Positions 9,313 to 17,103 of a stretch of DNA of 64,000 bases are shown in pieces (position 1 is the first letter of the stretch; each line of letters opens with the position of its first letter). Made by a program: the position numbers and the translations under genes. Origin of the DNA: Bacillota bacterium (GTDB lineage Bacteria; Bacillota; Sulfobacillia; Sulfobacillales; Sulfobacillaceae); assembly GCA_021784595.1 (NCBI GenBank), contig JAJYHT010000017.1, positions 1 through 64,000 on the forward strand. The letters run 5' to 3'. The notes under the pieces were generated by a model. The model ran no database searches and was not told the DNA's origin. It saw nothing but the letters and a program-made list of their open reading frames with translations.

Positions 9313-9900
9313 GTGATGCAAGCGCCGTCTACGATGCCGGCACAATCGACGATACGGCTTGGCAAAGCTTTTCAAAGCATTGCTTGGGTTCTTTTGATAC
9401 CGTTGGGGTTTGCCATCGCGGTAATCACCAACAACTTTGCTTTATTAGACTGGGCTCATGTGATGGGAGCGATTTTGTGGACAGCGTTGGACATTTTCAT
9501 GGGTTTTGTGTTAGGACCAATATTGCAACGCTTAGAACCCTCTGCTCGTAAATTGGTGATCGGACAATTAATGCCGCGGATGCTGTTCTTGATGCCGATT
9601 GTGGCGATTACGGTGGGATGGAGCGGCTGGGTATTGGGCCACCGTTTGGGCAATTTTACGCCAAGCAGTCCCGCTTTTCCTTGGATAGTGGCCGCAGGCA
9701 TCATTACTATCGTTTTGACAGTTCAAGGCATAGGCGCGATTTTGCCCATTAATGTGAGCGTTTTCAAAGAAGTCAGCAAAACCCATCCTAATCTAGATAA
9801 AGTATCCCGGTTGATGCGCTTTTACCGCTATTTGGTGGCGGTACAAGGCCTACTGCAATTTGTTATCGTGGCTATTATGGTTCATTTAGCTGTGGGATAA
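9313..9900 (+). CDS. Integral membrane protein of unknown function
   Basis: A protein of about 195 residues with five or so hydrophobic segments and a conserved-looking W-A-H-V-M-G-A-I-L-W motif in the second. This resembles the CopD/DUF2269-type four- to five-helix membrane proteins in which the histidine may bind haem or metal, but I cannot assign a family firmly. Translation may begin at the GTG or at the ATG one codon later; the ribosome binding site is poor. It is followed by a gap and a convergent gene. Confidence 0.6.
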   Translation: MMQAPSTMPAQSTIRLGKAFQSIAWVLLIPLGFAIAVITNNFALLDWAHVMGAILWTALDIFMGFVLGPILQRLEPSARKLVIGQLMPRMLFLMPIVAITVGWSGWVLGHRLGNFTPSSPAFPWIVAAGIITIVLTVQGIGAILPINVSVFKEVSKTHPNLDKVSRLMRFYRYLVAVQGLLQFVIVAIMVHLAVG

Positions 9901-10035
9901 CAATGGCCTGAACGGTTGGTGCGGCGGGTCGATATACACGACATGCCACGCTCTCATGGCGCGCTTTGTTCCAAAACCACCTGATTGGCGGGCAATCCCT
10001 TAGGACGAGAGGTGGCTCTATAGTCGTGCCAAGGG

Positions 10036-10494
10036 TCATGCGCGCATGGTTGCCGTCAGCCGTTGGGGCAGCAGCAGTAAATCTAGAGCGTCAACGGGAG
10101 TATGCACGATGATGTCGGCCACGTTTAGGTTTGCGACGGCCGCACCTTCGCGTCCAATGACCAGGATGGCCAAATCCGCTGCATCCAGCATTCCGTGATC
10201 ATTGAAACCGTTGCCAAGCGCGACAATTCCTCCTTGAAGCGCTTGTATGTATTGGGTTTTCTCATTGGCGCTACTGATGATGACAGGGGCAATACCCGTA
10301 GACTTAGCGATGATATCGGTGCCGCCATGGGTTGCGGCCGTCAAAATATGGACCATCAAGGTCCCCAGGAGTGCATGCAGGCGGTGTGCTACGCCATCAA
10401 CAAGCCGTCCGTCGACGGCCAGGGTGCCATTCAAGTCCGAGACCAAATGATGAAATGTATGTTCAACACCAGACCACGCAATAGTTAACGGCAT
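10036..10494 (-). CDS. Soluble P-type-ATPase-like HAD protein (COG4087 type)
   Basis: This 152-residue protein matches the soluble HAD proteins related to the phosphorylation domain of P-type ATPases. The nucleophile motif is S-D-L-N-G-T-L, in which the usual second aspartate is asparagine as in that subgroup. The hinge motif G-N-G-F-N-D-H-x-M-L and the C-terminal D-A-L-D-L-L-L-L-P-Q-R-L follow. It has no membrane segments. Its biological substrate is not established. The ATG follows a GGGGGAA site. It is divergent from the selenium-binding protein gene and near a small metal-binding ORF, so a role in metal handling is possible but unproven. Confidence 0.8.
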   Translation of the reverse strand: MPLTIAWSGVEHTFHHLVSDLNGTLAVDGRLVDGVAHRLHALLGTLMVHILTAATHGGTDIIAKSTGIAPVIISSANEKTQYIQALQGGIVALGNGFNDHGMLDAADLAILVIGREGAAVANLNVADIIVHTPVDALDLLLLPQRLTATMRA

Positions 10495-10746
10495 GTTCGT
10501 TCCCCCCGAGATTTTGTGGATCGATTATAGCAATTAGTGCAGGCGCGATCCATGCCACAGATGGCATAGCAAGTTGGATCTCCGACCGTGAAAATAGAGG
10601 GGCATTAAATGGGATGGAAATATATGGCATTATATGGTAATATTTATAGACACAATCTTAGAAATAAACAGAAAAGTTTTGCCCGGAACAATTTAAACAT
10701 CAGTTTTCGCTAGATAAGCAAAGACAAATTTGAAGGAGGGTGTACC
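10495..10746. other. Divergent intergenic region
   Basis: This AT-rich stretch, with several TATAT-like tracts near 10620-10660, separates two divergent genes and must contain their promoters. No operator or RNA element was recognised. Confidence 0.4.
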
Positions 10747-12156
10747 ATGCCGCATTCAATGCATCATCATGACGACCAGGTGAGTGATTTGACGTTTTAT
10801 CGAACCGCTTATGATGCCATGCGCGCCGAACCGGAAAAACTGGCTTATGTGGCTCTGTTAAAGCCTGATGGGATGGCGGTGGTAGACGTCGATCCTCTCT
10901 CTGAAGAGTACGGCACCGTGGTCGGCGAGTGGCGTGCCGAACATGGAGAACAAGACGAATTTCACCACTTTGGATGGAACGTATGTAGTTCTATTCTGGG
11001 AGGGCAACATGCTCATCACCATGCGGCCGAAAGACGATATTTAGTGGTGCCGGGAATTCGGTCCTCGCGCATCTATATTCTCGATGTCGGCGGGGATCCC
11101 CGTAATCCGAAACTTCATAAGGTAATCGAACCATCCGAAGTCATGGCGCTCAGCGGGTATAGCCGCCCACATACCGTCCATTGCGGACCGGAGGGACTTT
11201 ATGTGAGTGCATTGGGTGCGGGCACTCCCGATGGTGATGGCGGACCCGCCGGGATATTTAATCTCGACCATGATTCCTTCGAAGTCCTAGGGCGATGGGA
11301 GGAGGACCATGGGTCACAATTCTATGCTTACGATTTTTGGTGGCACATAGACGCTAATGTGCTTATGGCCAGCGAATGGGCTCCGCCTCGACTGGTTGAA
11401 AACGGGCTGGATGTAGACGCACTGGTCAAGCGGCAATATGGACACAAATTACATTTTTTTGATTTGGCTACGCGGCGCCAGGTTCAAGAACTGGACTTGG
11501 GAGACCAGTATCAAATGGCACTCGAAGTCCGGCCGGCTCACGATCCTAGTGCGACATACGGATTCTTGGGGGTGGTGGTTGACGTAACGTCACTGGCGTC
11601 GTCAATTTGGATGTGGTACCAAGAGAATCACCGGTGGGAAATCCGTAAAGTGATTGAAATTCCTGCTGTTGCAGCAAACCTGGAGGATGTTCCGGAGATC
11701 GTAAAGCCCTTTGGGGGTCAGGTTCCGCCGTTGCTGTCCGATATCGTGTTGTCATTGGACGATCATTATTTATATGCGGCGTTGTGGGGAATTGGAGAGA
11801 TCCATCAGTATGATGTCTCAGACCCACTTCATCCGTTTTTAGCCAGTCGCATTGAACTAGGCGGCATGGCTCGACACACCCCATTCGTTGATGGCAGGCC
11901 ATTTGCCGGGGGACCGCAAATGTTGGAATTGAGCCGCGACGGGAAACGGTTATACGGAACCAATTCTTTATACTCCAGTTGGGATGACCAATTTTACCCC
12001 CAAGGAATTCCGGGATTCATGTTTAAGGCGGACATTACGGATCATGGCATGACGTTGGATCGGCGATTTGCAGTCGAATTCTCTGGGACCCGAGCCCATC
12101 AGATCAGACTACAAGGTGGGGATTGCTCAACCGATTCGTATTGTTTCCGTGAATGA
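10747..12156 (+). CDS. Selenium-binding protein 56 family / methanethiol oxidase
   Basis: The 469-residue protein has the length and signatures of the SBP56/SELENBP1 family: H-H-F-G-W-N-V-C-S-S near residue 78 and H-T-V-H-C-G-P-E-G near residue 139. Bacterial members (MtoX) are copper-dependent methanethiol oxidases that convert methanethiol to formaldehyde, H2S and H2O2. The many histidines at the start (HHH) and in the first third fit metal binding. AAGGAGG lies just before the ATG. There is no obvious export signal, whereas characterised MtoX is periplasmic. A sulfur-oxidising host makes the methanethiol role plausible. Confidence 0.88.
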   Translation: MPHSMHHHDDQVSDLTFYRTAYDAMRAEPEKLAYVALLKPDGMAVVDVDPLSEEYGTVVGEWRAEHGEQDEFHHFGWNVCSSILGGQHAHHHAAERRYLVVPGIRSSRIYILDVGGDPRNPKLHKVIEPSEVMALSGYSRPHTVHCGPEGLYVSALGAGTPDGDGGPAGIFNLDHDSFEVLGRWEEDHGSQFYAYDFWWHIDANVLMASEWAPPRLVENGLDVDALVKRQYGHKLHFFDLATRRQVQELDLGDQYQMALEVRPAHDPSATYGFLGVVVDVTSLASSIWMWYQENHRWEIRKVIEIPAVAANLEDVPEIVKPFGGQVPPLLSDIVLSLDDHYLYAALWGIGEIHQYDVSDPLHPFLASRIELGGMARHTPFVDGRPFAGGPQMLELSRDGKRLYGTNSLYSSWDDQFYPQGIPGFMFKADITDHGMTLDRRFAVEFSGTRAHQIRLQGGDCSTDSYCFRE

Positions 12157-12166
12157 AGCATACCCG

Positions 12167-12196
12167 GGGTATTTTTCGACTTTACGAAAAACACCC
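12167..12196 (+). terminator. Hairpin after the selenium-binding protein gene
   Basis: A 12-bp stem with one mismatch and a 6-base loop begins 11 bases after the stop codon. It has no T-run after it, so it may be a processing or pausing hairpin rather than a strong terminator. Confidence 0.4.
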
Positions 12197-12317
12197 TAAG
12201 ACCTTAATCGTTACGAGACTGTCGCAGTTCTCGGACAGCCCGACTCCATTGGTTTTGCTTTAGAGAGTGCTGACATAGGTTATAGAGGGAGGCAGCGCTG
12301 AACAACTTTATGAGAGG

Positions 12318-12482
12318 GTGAAGCCTATAAACAGTCCACGTTGTCATCTTTGTGAACAACCCATCATCAACGCTGTAACTTTGGAAATGCGCACATTTTG
12401 CTGCTATGCGTGCTGTGACTTGTGGCAACTGATGGGAGAAGAGGAAGTGTTGAGAGCTAAGGCCGGCATGCAGTCGCCTTAG
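12318..12482 (+). CDS. Small metal-binding protein like the N-terminus of copper P-type ATPases
   Basis: A 54-residue frame encodes R-C-H-L-C-E-Q-P-I, a short spacer, then F-C-C-Y-A-C-C-D-L. This resembles the C-x2-C ... F-C-C-x-G-C domain at the N-terminus of CcoI/FixI-type copper ATPases, here as a free-standing peptide. The GTG start is uncertain: an AGGGAGG lies about 25 bases upstream and a purine run directly precedes the GTG. It lies between the copper-dependent-type oxidase gene and a terminator, so co-transcription is possible. The cysteine pattern is seen; the metal and role are inferred. Confidence 0.4.
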   Translation: MKPINSPRCHLCEQPIINAVTLEMRTFCCYACCDLWQLMGEEEVLRAKAGMQSP

Positions 12483-12530
12483 TGACCGATGGTGCAGTGC
12501 CCCTAAAATTGAGGTCAGGGGATTGGCGAT

Positions 12531-12570
12531 CTAAACCCGCGTATTGCCTCTTGCGCGGGTTTAGCTTTTG
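12531..12570 (+). terminator. Rho-independent terminator
   Basis: CTAAACCCGCG and its exact complement form an 11-bp stem with a 12-base loop, followed by CTTTTG. It ends the transcription unit of the selenium-binding protein and the small cysteine-rich ORF. Confidence 0.8.
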
Positions 12571-12957
12571 TCGGAGGTGGCCAGGAATCAGAGCTTGAAT
12601 CGCTCAAAGGGGTAGCGGTCGGTTAAGAAAGGCCATAGACTTGGACGGTGAGCGACTCTTTATCCTACGACTGCCACCACTGAGGGCTCGCACTGTGGGG
12701 AAGAGATTGGATAGCCCATGGAGTGTCGTTTAGACTTCCCTTTGGCAATGTACTTGGGTGGGCAGCTGCCTGTGGTAAGGTGGTGGGGGGCCGATTTATG
12801 GCTTAATGTTGCAGACAAACCCTAATTTCGAGTGATTGACTTTTGATGGCAAAACGAGGATGATGGCGCCAAACCAGGGAAACCAATCCTTGACGGGGGT
12901 GGGCCCACATCCCGCACTTGCCAGGGTGAAAAAATCATATTTCAGAGGAGACGGAAA
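12571..12957. other. Intergenic region before the DUF420 gene
   Basis: About 390 bases without a convincing gene. A possible promoter for the downstream gene is TTGACT (12836-12841), 17 bases, then GATGAT (12859-12864), which leaves a leader of about 90 bases. No RNA gene was recognised. Confidence 0.4.
12836..12864 (+). promoter_or_regulatory. Candidate promoter for the DUF420/esterase genes
   Basis: TTGACT and GATGAT are spaced by 17 bases. The -35 match is good and the -10 match is four of six bases. Confidence 0.4.
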
Positions 12958-13434
12958 ATGCGGCCAGATGCTATATGGGGGGCAGTCAACGAAGGACTGA
13001 TGATTGTCAGTGCCGTAGCGGTGGGCTTCGGATGGTATTTCATCCGACGAAAAAATATTGCAGTACACCGTCGTTTTATGTTGACCGCGGCGACATTCGG
13101 AGCCTTGTTTTTTGTCAGTTACTTGGCAAACACCCTATGGTTGGGGGATACATTTTATGGTGGTCCCAAAACGTATGCGGCAGCGTATCAAATCTTTCTT
13201 TTGATCCATGTGTTACTTGCTACAGCGGCGGGTGTGATGGGCGTGATTACCCTTCGCTATGCGTTGCGCGAACGGTTCTCCAGCCATCGCAAGATTGCTC
13301 CTTGGACTGCCAGCATGTGGCTTATTGCGGCGATTACTGGGTTAGCGGTTTTTTTGTTACTGTTTGTCATTTTTCCGCCGGGACCAACTACCACAAGTCT
13401 TATCCAAATTCTGATGGGGCATGCCAATCGATAA
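12958..13434 (+). CDS. DUF420 membrane protein (CtaM-like)
   Basis: A 158-residue protein with four membrane segments. It contains V-H-R-R-F-M-L-T-A in the loop after helix 1, a G-x-x-x-x-Y-x-x-x-H-V-L-L-A helix, and S-H-R-K-I-A-P-W-T before the last helices. These are the conserved DUF420 positions, with histidines likely facing a metal or haem. Firmicute relatives (YozB/CtaM) are needed for assembly of active terminal oxidases, so a role in respiratory oxidase maturation is a reasonable inference. The esterase gene follows after 18 bases and is probably co-transcribed. Confidence 0.8.
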   Translation: MRPDAIWGAVNEGLMIVSAVAVGFGWYFIRRKNIAVHRRFMLTAATFGALFFVSYLANTLWLGDTFYGGPKTYAAAYQIFLLIHVLLATAAGVMGVITLRYALRERFSSHRKIAPWTASMWLIAAITGLAVFLLLFVIFPPGPTTTSLIQILMGHANR

Positions 13435-13452
13435 AATCGAAAGGAGTTGCGG

Positions 13453-14088
13453 ATGACAAACATGCTCGCACATCGTGTGATGGCGCCGTTGTCTAACAAG
13501 GGAGAATCGTGGCCGATTCTCGTCTTGTTGCATGGCATGGGCACTAACGAAGAAGATTTATTGCCATTGCAGCCATATCTTGCGCCGGACTGGGGCTTAG
13601 TCACGGTCCGGGCGCCCTATTCTGTCGGACCAAGCCAATATCAGTGGTATCGACTGATGGAACTGGGCAAGCCCGACTTGGAATCCCTAGCTGCAAGCTT
13701 GGACCACGTTGTGGAATTCCTCAGCAAGTTGCCTTTGGTAGTGCCTCAAGCCAATCTGAAGCAAGTGGTCGTAGGCGGGTTTAGCCAAGGTGGCTTAGTC
13801 AGTGCTGCCCTATTGCAACGAAAGTTGCCGCTCTCCTTAAAAGGCTCGGTGGTATTAAGCGGCTATCTTCCTCAAACCGTTATATTAGATCGGCCACTCC
13901 AGGGGCATCCGGTATTTTGGGGCCATGGTGAAAAGGACATGGTGCTGTCGGTGGATTGGGGTAAACATGGGGTTTCTCGATTGACAACATTGGGCGCTGC
14001 AGTGGAGTTTCATACGTATCCGAGCATGGGACACAGCGTCAATGACCAGGAATTGGCCGATTTGTCAGATTGGTTAAATCGCCGCTAA
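13453..14088 (+). CDS. Alpha/beta-hydrolase, phospholipase/carboxylesterase family
   Basis: The protein has the oxyanion strand L-L-H-G-M-G (residues 25-30), the nucleophile elbow G-G-F-S-Q-G-G with Ser111, an acid in G-H-G-E-K-D and the catalytic histidine in M-G-H-S-V. This set is typical of the YpfH/carboxylesterase family, cytoplasmic esterases of about 210 residues. The start is the ATG six bases after AAGGAG; an in-frame TTG lies directly on that site and is unlikely. The natural substrate is unknown. Confidence 0.88.
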   Translation: MTNMLAHRVMAPLSNKGESWPILVLLHGMGTNEEDLLPLQPYLAPDWGLVTVRAPYSVGPSQYQWYRLMELGKPDLESLAASLDHVVEFLSKLPLVVPQANLKQVVVGGFSQGGLVSAALLQRKLPLSLKGSVVLSGYLPQTVILDRPLQGHPVFWGHGEKDMVLSVDWGKHGVSRLTTLGAAVEFHTYPSMGHSVNDQELADLSDWLNRR

Positions 14089-14091
14089 GCA

Positions 14092-14130
14092 CTAAAGAAG
14101 GGACGTAGAGAGTGGTCGGTCCTTCTTTAG
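14092..14130. terminator. Bidirectional terminator
   Basis: CTAAAGAAGG pairs with CCTTCTTTAG across a 19-base loop. It lies between the convergent esterase and sat genes. Confidence 0.7.
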
Positions 14131-14142
14131 CGCTTTGTACGA

Positions 14143-15276
14143 CTAGTTTAGATAATACGCACGCAAGATCTGCATCACTTCTGGGCGGATGGCCTCGATC
14201 GGAAGGCTTTTGCCTTCGACTAAAGCGGATCGGGTGCGGGTGCCCGATAACACCTCATGATGAGGCGCGTCATGAGGACACGTTTTGTTGGTGGCCATTT
14301 GTTGACAGCGATAACAATAAAATGCGGGCTCGGCAGGAATAATGGTGATACCCAGCTCTGAGGCAGGGAATCGCTCAAATATTCGTTGACTGGCCATGGG
14401 ATGGTAGAAGTCTGCGACCCCGGCATGATCCCTCCCCACGATAAAGTGTGTCATACCGTAATTCTTGCGGCACAGCGCATGTAAAACCGCTTCCCTGGGT
14501 CCTGCATATCGCATAGGGGCGGGGAATCCGGTGAGGACAGCGCGGTCCTTGGGAAAATATTCACCCAGCAATGCTTGATAGGATTGCCAGCGGACGTCCA
14601 CCGGGACATCGTCGGATTTGGTATAGCCGATTAGGGGATGCACGATAAGCGCATCATGCGACTCGAGGGCCAGTTTTTGAATGTATTCGTGGGCGCGATG
14701 CAGAGGGTTTCGAGTTTGAAAACCGACAATCTTGTGCCACCCGCGCTCTTGGATTAAGGTTTGGAGTTCGCGCGGCGTCAGCACTGGTGTTACCGAGAAA
14801 GCAGGCCACTGAACCAAGGTTACTGAGCCAGCAACTCGCACTGGACTATCGTTTAGCATGCGGCGCACACCTGGGTGCAACGCACTTTTGGTGCCATATA
14901 GCTGCATAGCTTCATCTTCGGGATCCAGCCAATAGACTTCGTCCACATGCAGGACTGCTACTGTTTCGTTTTGCCATATTAAGCGCGCCAAGTCGGTTTT
15001 GCGCAGGGTGGCTGCAAGCTTTGGGTCAACTCCGAGAGTGATGGGGATAGGCCATATTTCACCGGTCGGCAAATGCCAGGTTTCTAAAATGCTTTTGCTG
15101 GCACGGTGGCCTTGGAATCCCCCCAAAGGAGCGTAGACGCCGGTGGCCAGGCAAAAAGCGTCAGCCCACTGAAATGCGTCAAGTGGAATGGCCGGATACT
15201 TTTGTATCCAACGGGTGATCGCTCCAGTCATGGGTTGAGGAATGACGCGAGTCTGGTCTATAGATGAAGGCCGCAT
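14143..15276 (-). CDS. sat: Sulfate adenylyltransferase (ATP sulfurylase)
   Basis: A 377-residue single-polypeptide ATP sulfurylase. It makes adenosine 5'-phosphosulfate (APS) from sulfate and ATP, or the reverse. The nucleotide motif Q-T-R-N-P-L-H-R-A-H is present, as is V-G-R-D-H-A-G. The C-terminus has the C-Y-R-C and C-P-H cysteines of bacterial homologues. The start is the ATG eight bases after AAAGGAG. It overlaps the last codons of cysH by 19 bases, so the ribosome binding site lies inside cysH and translation is probably coupled. Pairing with an APS reductase points to assimilatory use. Confidence 0.95.
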   Translation of the reverse strand: MRPSSIDQTRVIPQPMTGAITRWIQKYPAIPLDAFQWADAFCLATGVYAPLGGFQGHRASKSILETWHLPTGEIWPIPITLGVDPKLAATLRKTDLARLIWQNETVAVLHVDEVYWLDPEDEAMQLYGTKSALHPGVRRMLNDSPVRVAGSVTLVQWPAFSVTPVLTPRELQTLIQERGWHKIVGFQTRNPLHRAHEYIQKLALESHDALIVHPLIGYTKSDDVPVDVRWQSYQALLGEYFPKDRAVLTGFPAPMRYAGPREAVLHALCRKNYGMTHFIVGRDHAGVADFYHPMASQRIFERFPASELGITIIPAEPAFYCYRCQQMATNKTCPHDAPHHEVLSGTRTRSALVEGKSLPIEAIRPEVMQILRAYYLN

Positions 15277-15977
15277 TCGGTTTTCTCCTTTCCTTGCCAA
15301 CGGCCAGCGCGGGGATCTTGCCCTCCAGTCACCGGAAGTGTGCAAGGTTCGCATCCAATACTGGGGTATCCGACATCGTGCATGGGGTTGTAGGGGACAT
15401 TACGCGTCTTTAAATAACGGAAAACGTCGTCATAAGACCATTTGGCGAGTGGATTGATTTTCAACAGGCCATGTTTAGGGTCCCAGCCTAATAGGGGAGC
15501 GGTGCGCCGATTGGCGTTCTGATCCCGTCGAATTCCCGTTACCCAGGCTTGATATCGCGTCAAGTGGCTGGCTAGGGGATCCACCTTGCGAATCTGGCAA
15601 CACTGGTCTGGATTGTGAGACCAAAGACTAGGGCCGAATTCATTAGCCTGCTGCACAATGCTAATACGGGGCCGGATACGCTGTACCGTGATATGATACA
15701 TGGTTTCCGCTTGCGCAATGAGCGCATAGGTTTGACTAAAAAGCAGACCGGTATCCAAGCAGAATACATCGATAGGGGTGCTGTTGGATTGGGCCCACAT
15801 ATCAAGCAATACCATGTCCTCTGCCCCAAAACTGGATGCCAGCGTGATATGGGGAGCAAATGTTTCTAGGGCCCACTGCATGACCTCGCCAGTCGTCATT
15901 TGTTCTAATTCATGATTTGCCGCATCTAATGCGCCGTCACCATCCCATGGCGCTTGAGGTAATTTTAGGGCGTCCAT
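15258..15977 (-). CDS. cysH: APS/PAPS reductase, iron-sulfur type
   Basis: The enzyme reduces APS to sulfite and AMP using thioredoxin. S-S-F-G-A-E-D near residue 50 binds the nucleotide. The cysteine pattern is C-C (Q-C-C-Q-I-R-K), then C-E-P-C, and the catalytic E-C-G-L-H at the very end. The C-C plus C-x2-C set ligates a [4Fe-4S] cluster and marks APS-specific plant/bacterial-type reductases. The start is the ATG seven bases after AAGGAGG; an in-frame GTG two codons upstream is less likely. It is first in an operon with sat. Confidence 0.94.
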   Translation of the reverse strand: MDALKLPQAPWDGDGALDAANHELEQMTTGEVMQWALETFAPHITLASSFGAEDMVLLDMWAQSNSTPIDVFCLDTGLLFSQTYALIAQAETMYHITVQRIRPRISIVQQANEFGPSLWSHNPDQCCQIRKVDPLASHLTRYQAWVTGIRRDQNANRRTAPLLGWDPKHGLLKINPLAKWSYDDVFRYLKTRNVPYNPMHDVGYPSIGCEPCTLPVTGGQDPRAGRWQGKEKTECGLHL

Positions 15978-16092
15978 TAACACACCTCCTTAAGGCAACT
16001 TTCATGAGTACTCTATGGGTTTTGTGGGCTTTTTGTGTATGTGGGTTTTGATGGATTATCGGCTTAATAAAGCCTGGATGTTTGGTGTTGGT

Positions 16093-16164
16093 CGGAGCCA
16101 TTTTTCAGGGAACGGACAATCGATCAAAAAATCGGTTGACGGGAGGCACGCACTAATGGCTCCG
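16093..16164. repeat. 10-bp inverted repeat enclosing a second hairpin
   Basis: CGGAGCCATT is repeated as its exact complement AATGGCTCCG 52 bases later. Inside lies a small hairpin, CGAT-CAAAAA-ATCG. It is upstream of cysH on the opposite strand, so it could be a leader structure of the cysH mRNA, or the edge of a small mobile element. No known riboswitch consensus fits. Confidence 0.4.
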
Positions 16165-16186
16165 TAAGTGCATCACGCCGTTTTGT

Positions 16187-16332
16187 GTGCAAGCTCCGGC
16201 AAGAGGAGCTGGCGATGGCCGGTTGCGGTCCATGTGGCTTGCACCCACGGCTCAGGCTGGAGTGCGGGTGGCCGCCCCGACCGCGGGCTGAAGCGTCATG
16301 GGGCGGTTGGATCCTGTGTAGTGTGGGTCCAA
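16187..16332 (+). ncRNA. Candidate structured RNA, unknown class
   Basis: Consecutive perfect or near-perfect stems can be drawn. GTGCAAGC pairs with GCTTGCAC (16187-16194 with 16237-16244), enclosing smaller hairpins. CACCC pairs with GGGTG (16242-16246 with 16266-16270). CCGCCCC pairs with GGGGCGG (16272-16278 with 16300-16306), and directly next to it TTGGATCC pairs with GGGTCCAA (16307-16314 with 16325-16332). The T-G wobble in the last stem favours RNA from the + strand. No protein frame explains it and I recognise no known class. Confidence 0.3.
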
Positions 16333-16352
16333 CGGCCCGATGAATTAGGAAC

Positions 16353-16370
16353 TTGTGAACGTGTTCACAA
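16353..16370. promoter_or_regulatory. Rex operator (redox repressor binding site)
   Basis: TTGTGAACGTGTTCACAA is a perfect dyad of the form TTGTGAA-N4-TTCACAA, the consensus bound by Rex, the repressor that senses the NADH/NAD+ ratio in Gram-positive bacteria. It ends 65 bases before the start codon of the next gene. Rex itself is not encoded in the window. The match is seen; binding is inferred. An identical half-site pattern occurs at 53090-53107. Confidence 0.75.
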
Positions 16371-16435
16371 ACCTTTTGGTAGCGTACGATCAGCATGACA
16401 TCAAGACAGGGTGTCACGAAAGGAAGTGCATTTTG

Positions 16436-16909
16436 ATGGCGACATCAGAAACGTCCCAGAAAACCGCAGCAAATCTCCGAACCCTCGATCCGACCCGCGT
16501 ACGTTACCTCCACCTCGTCCGGCTCTCCATGGTCTTTTTTGCCTTATTGGATGTCGCGGCTCACCTCTTCGCCAGTCCCGGAGCGACATCATTGGTGTCG
16601 TACTGGATTGACATCGAAACCGCCACCTATGGTCTGATTGCGGTGATCTATCTGTTAGGTTTGCGACAATTCTATGGGCCGCCGATTCTGTTCACGGCGT
16701 ATAACATGGTGATGTTCTTTGTTTCGGGCGTCACCGCGCTGCCCTTTGGGATCAATAAAGCCCCCTTGGCGGGGCATCTCGCGATTGCGCAATATTCCTT
16801 CGGCCGCGGATTTTCTTTGGTCGCTTGGCTGTATCTCCTCGTTGTGGGGATCTGGCTGTGGAAGGGCGATCCGGGATCGAAGTTGAACGACCTGCTGAAA
16901 GAACGATAA
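16436..16909 (+). CDS. Membrane protein of unknown function, probably Rex-regulated
   Basis: A 157-residue protein with a charged cytoplasmic N-terminus of about 25 residues and four hydrophobic segments. No family was recognised. Polar or ionisable positions within the membrane part include D in F-F-A-L-L-D-V-A-A-H-L-F with a histidine, and N-M-V-M-F-F. The ATG is preceded by AAAGGAAG. A perfect Rex operator stands just upstream, so expression should rise when NADH is high, for example under oxygen limitation. Downstream is the broken DsrE gene. An older start at 16355 would overlap the operator and is rejected. Confidence 0.7.
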   Translation: MATSETSQKTAANLRTLDPTRVRYLHLVRLSMVFFALLDVAAHLFASPGATSLVSYWIDIETATYGLIAVIYLLGLRQFYGPPILFTAYNMVMFFVSGVTALPFGINKAPLAGHLAIAQYSFGRGFSLVAWLYLLVVGIWLWKGDPGSKLNDLLKER

Positions 16910-17103
16910 CAGGGCAGGTACGAGGGGATGAAACCCCGTACCATCGAGCGTATAGGGAGGCCGCACGATCAACCGCCTCGTCCCGGACAGGGGGGTGCGG
17001 GGATCCCGGGCCCGGGCGGTGGGTGTACAACAGCAGAGAGAGAATGGAGCCATGTCGCCCATCTCCTCTGCGGACCGATACGAGGTCCAGTGAAAGGGGT
17101 GTA

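Noticed and set aside
12349-12366. Third Rex box (TTGTGAACAACC...)
   Set aside because: Only the left half-site matches. The right arm TTCACAA is absent, and the site lies inside the small cysteine-rich ORF.
16187-16332. Cobalamin, SAM or molybdenum-cofactor riboswitch
   Set aside because: None of their conserved boxes is present; only generic stems are seen.
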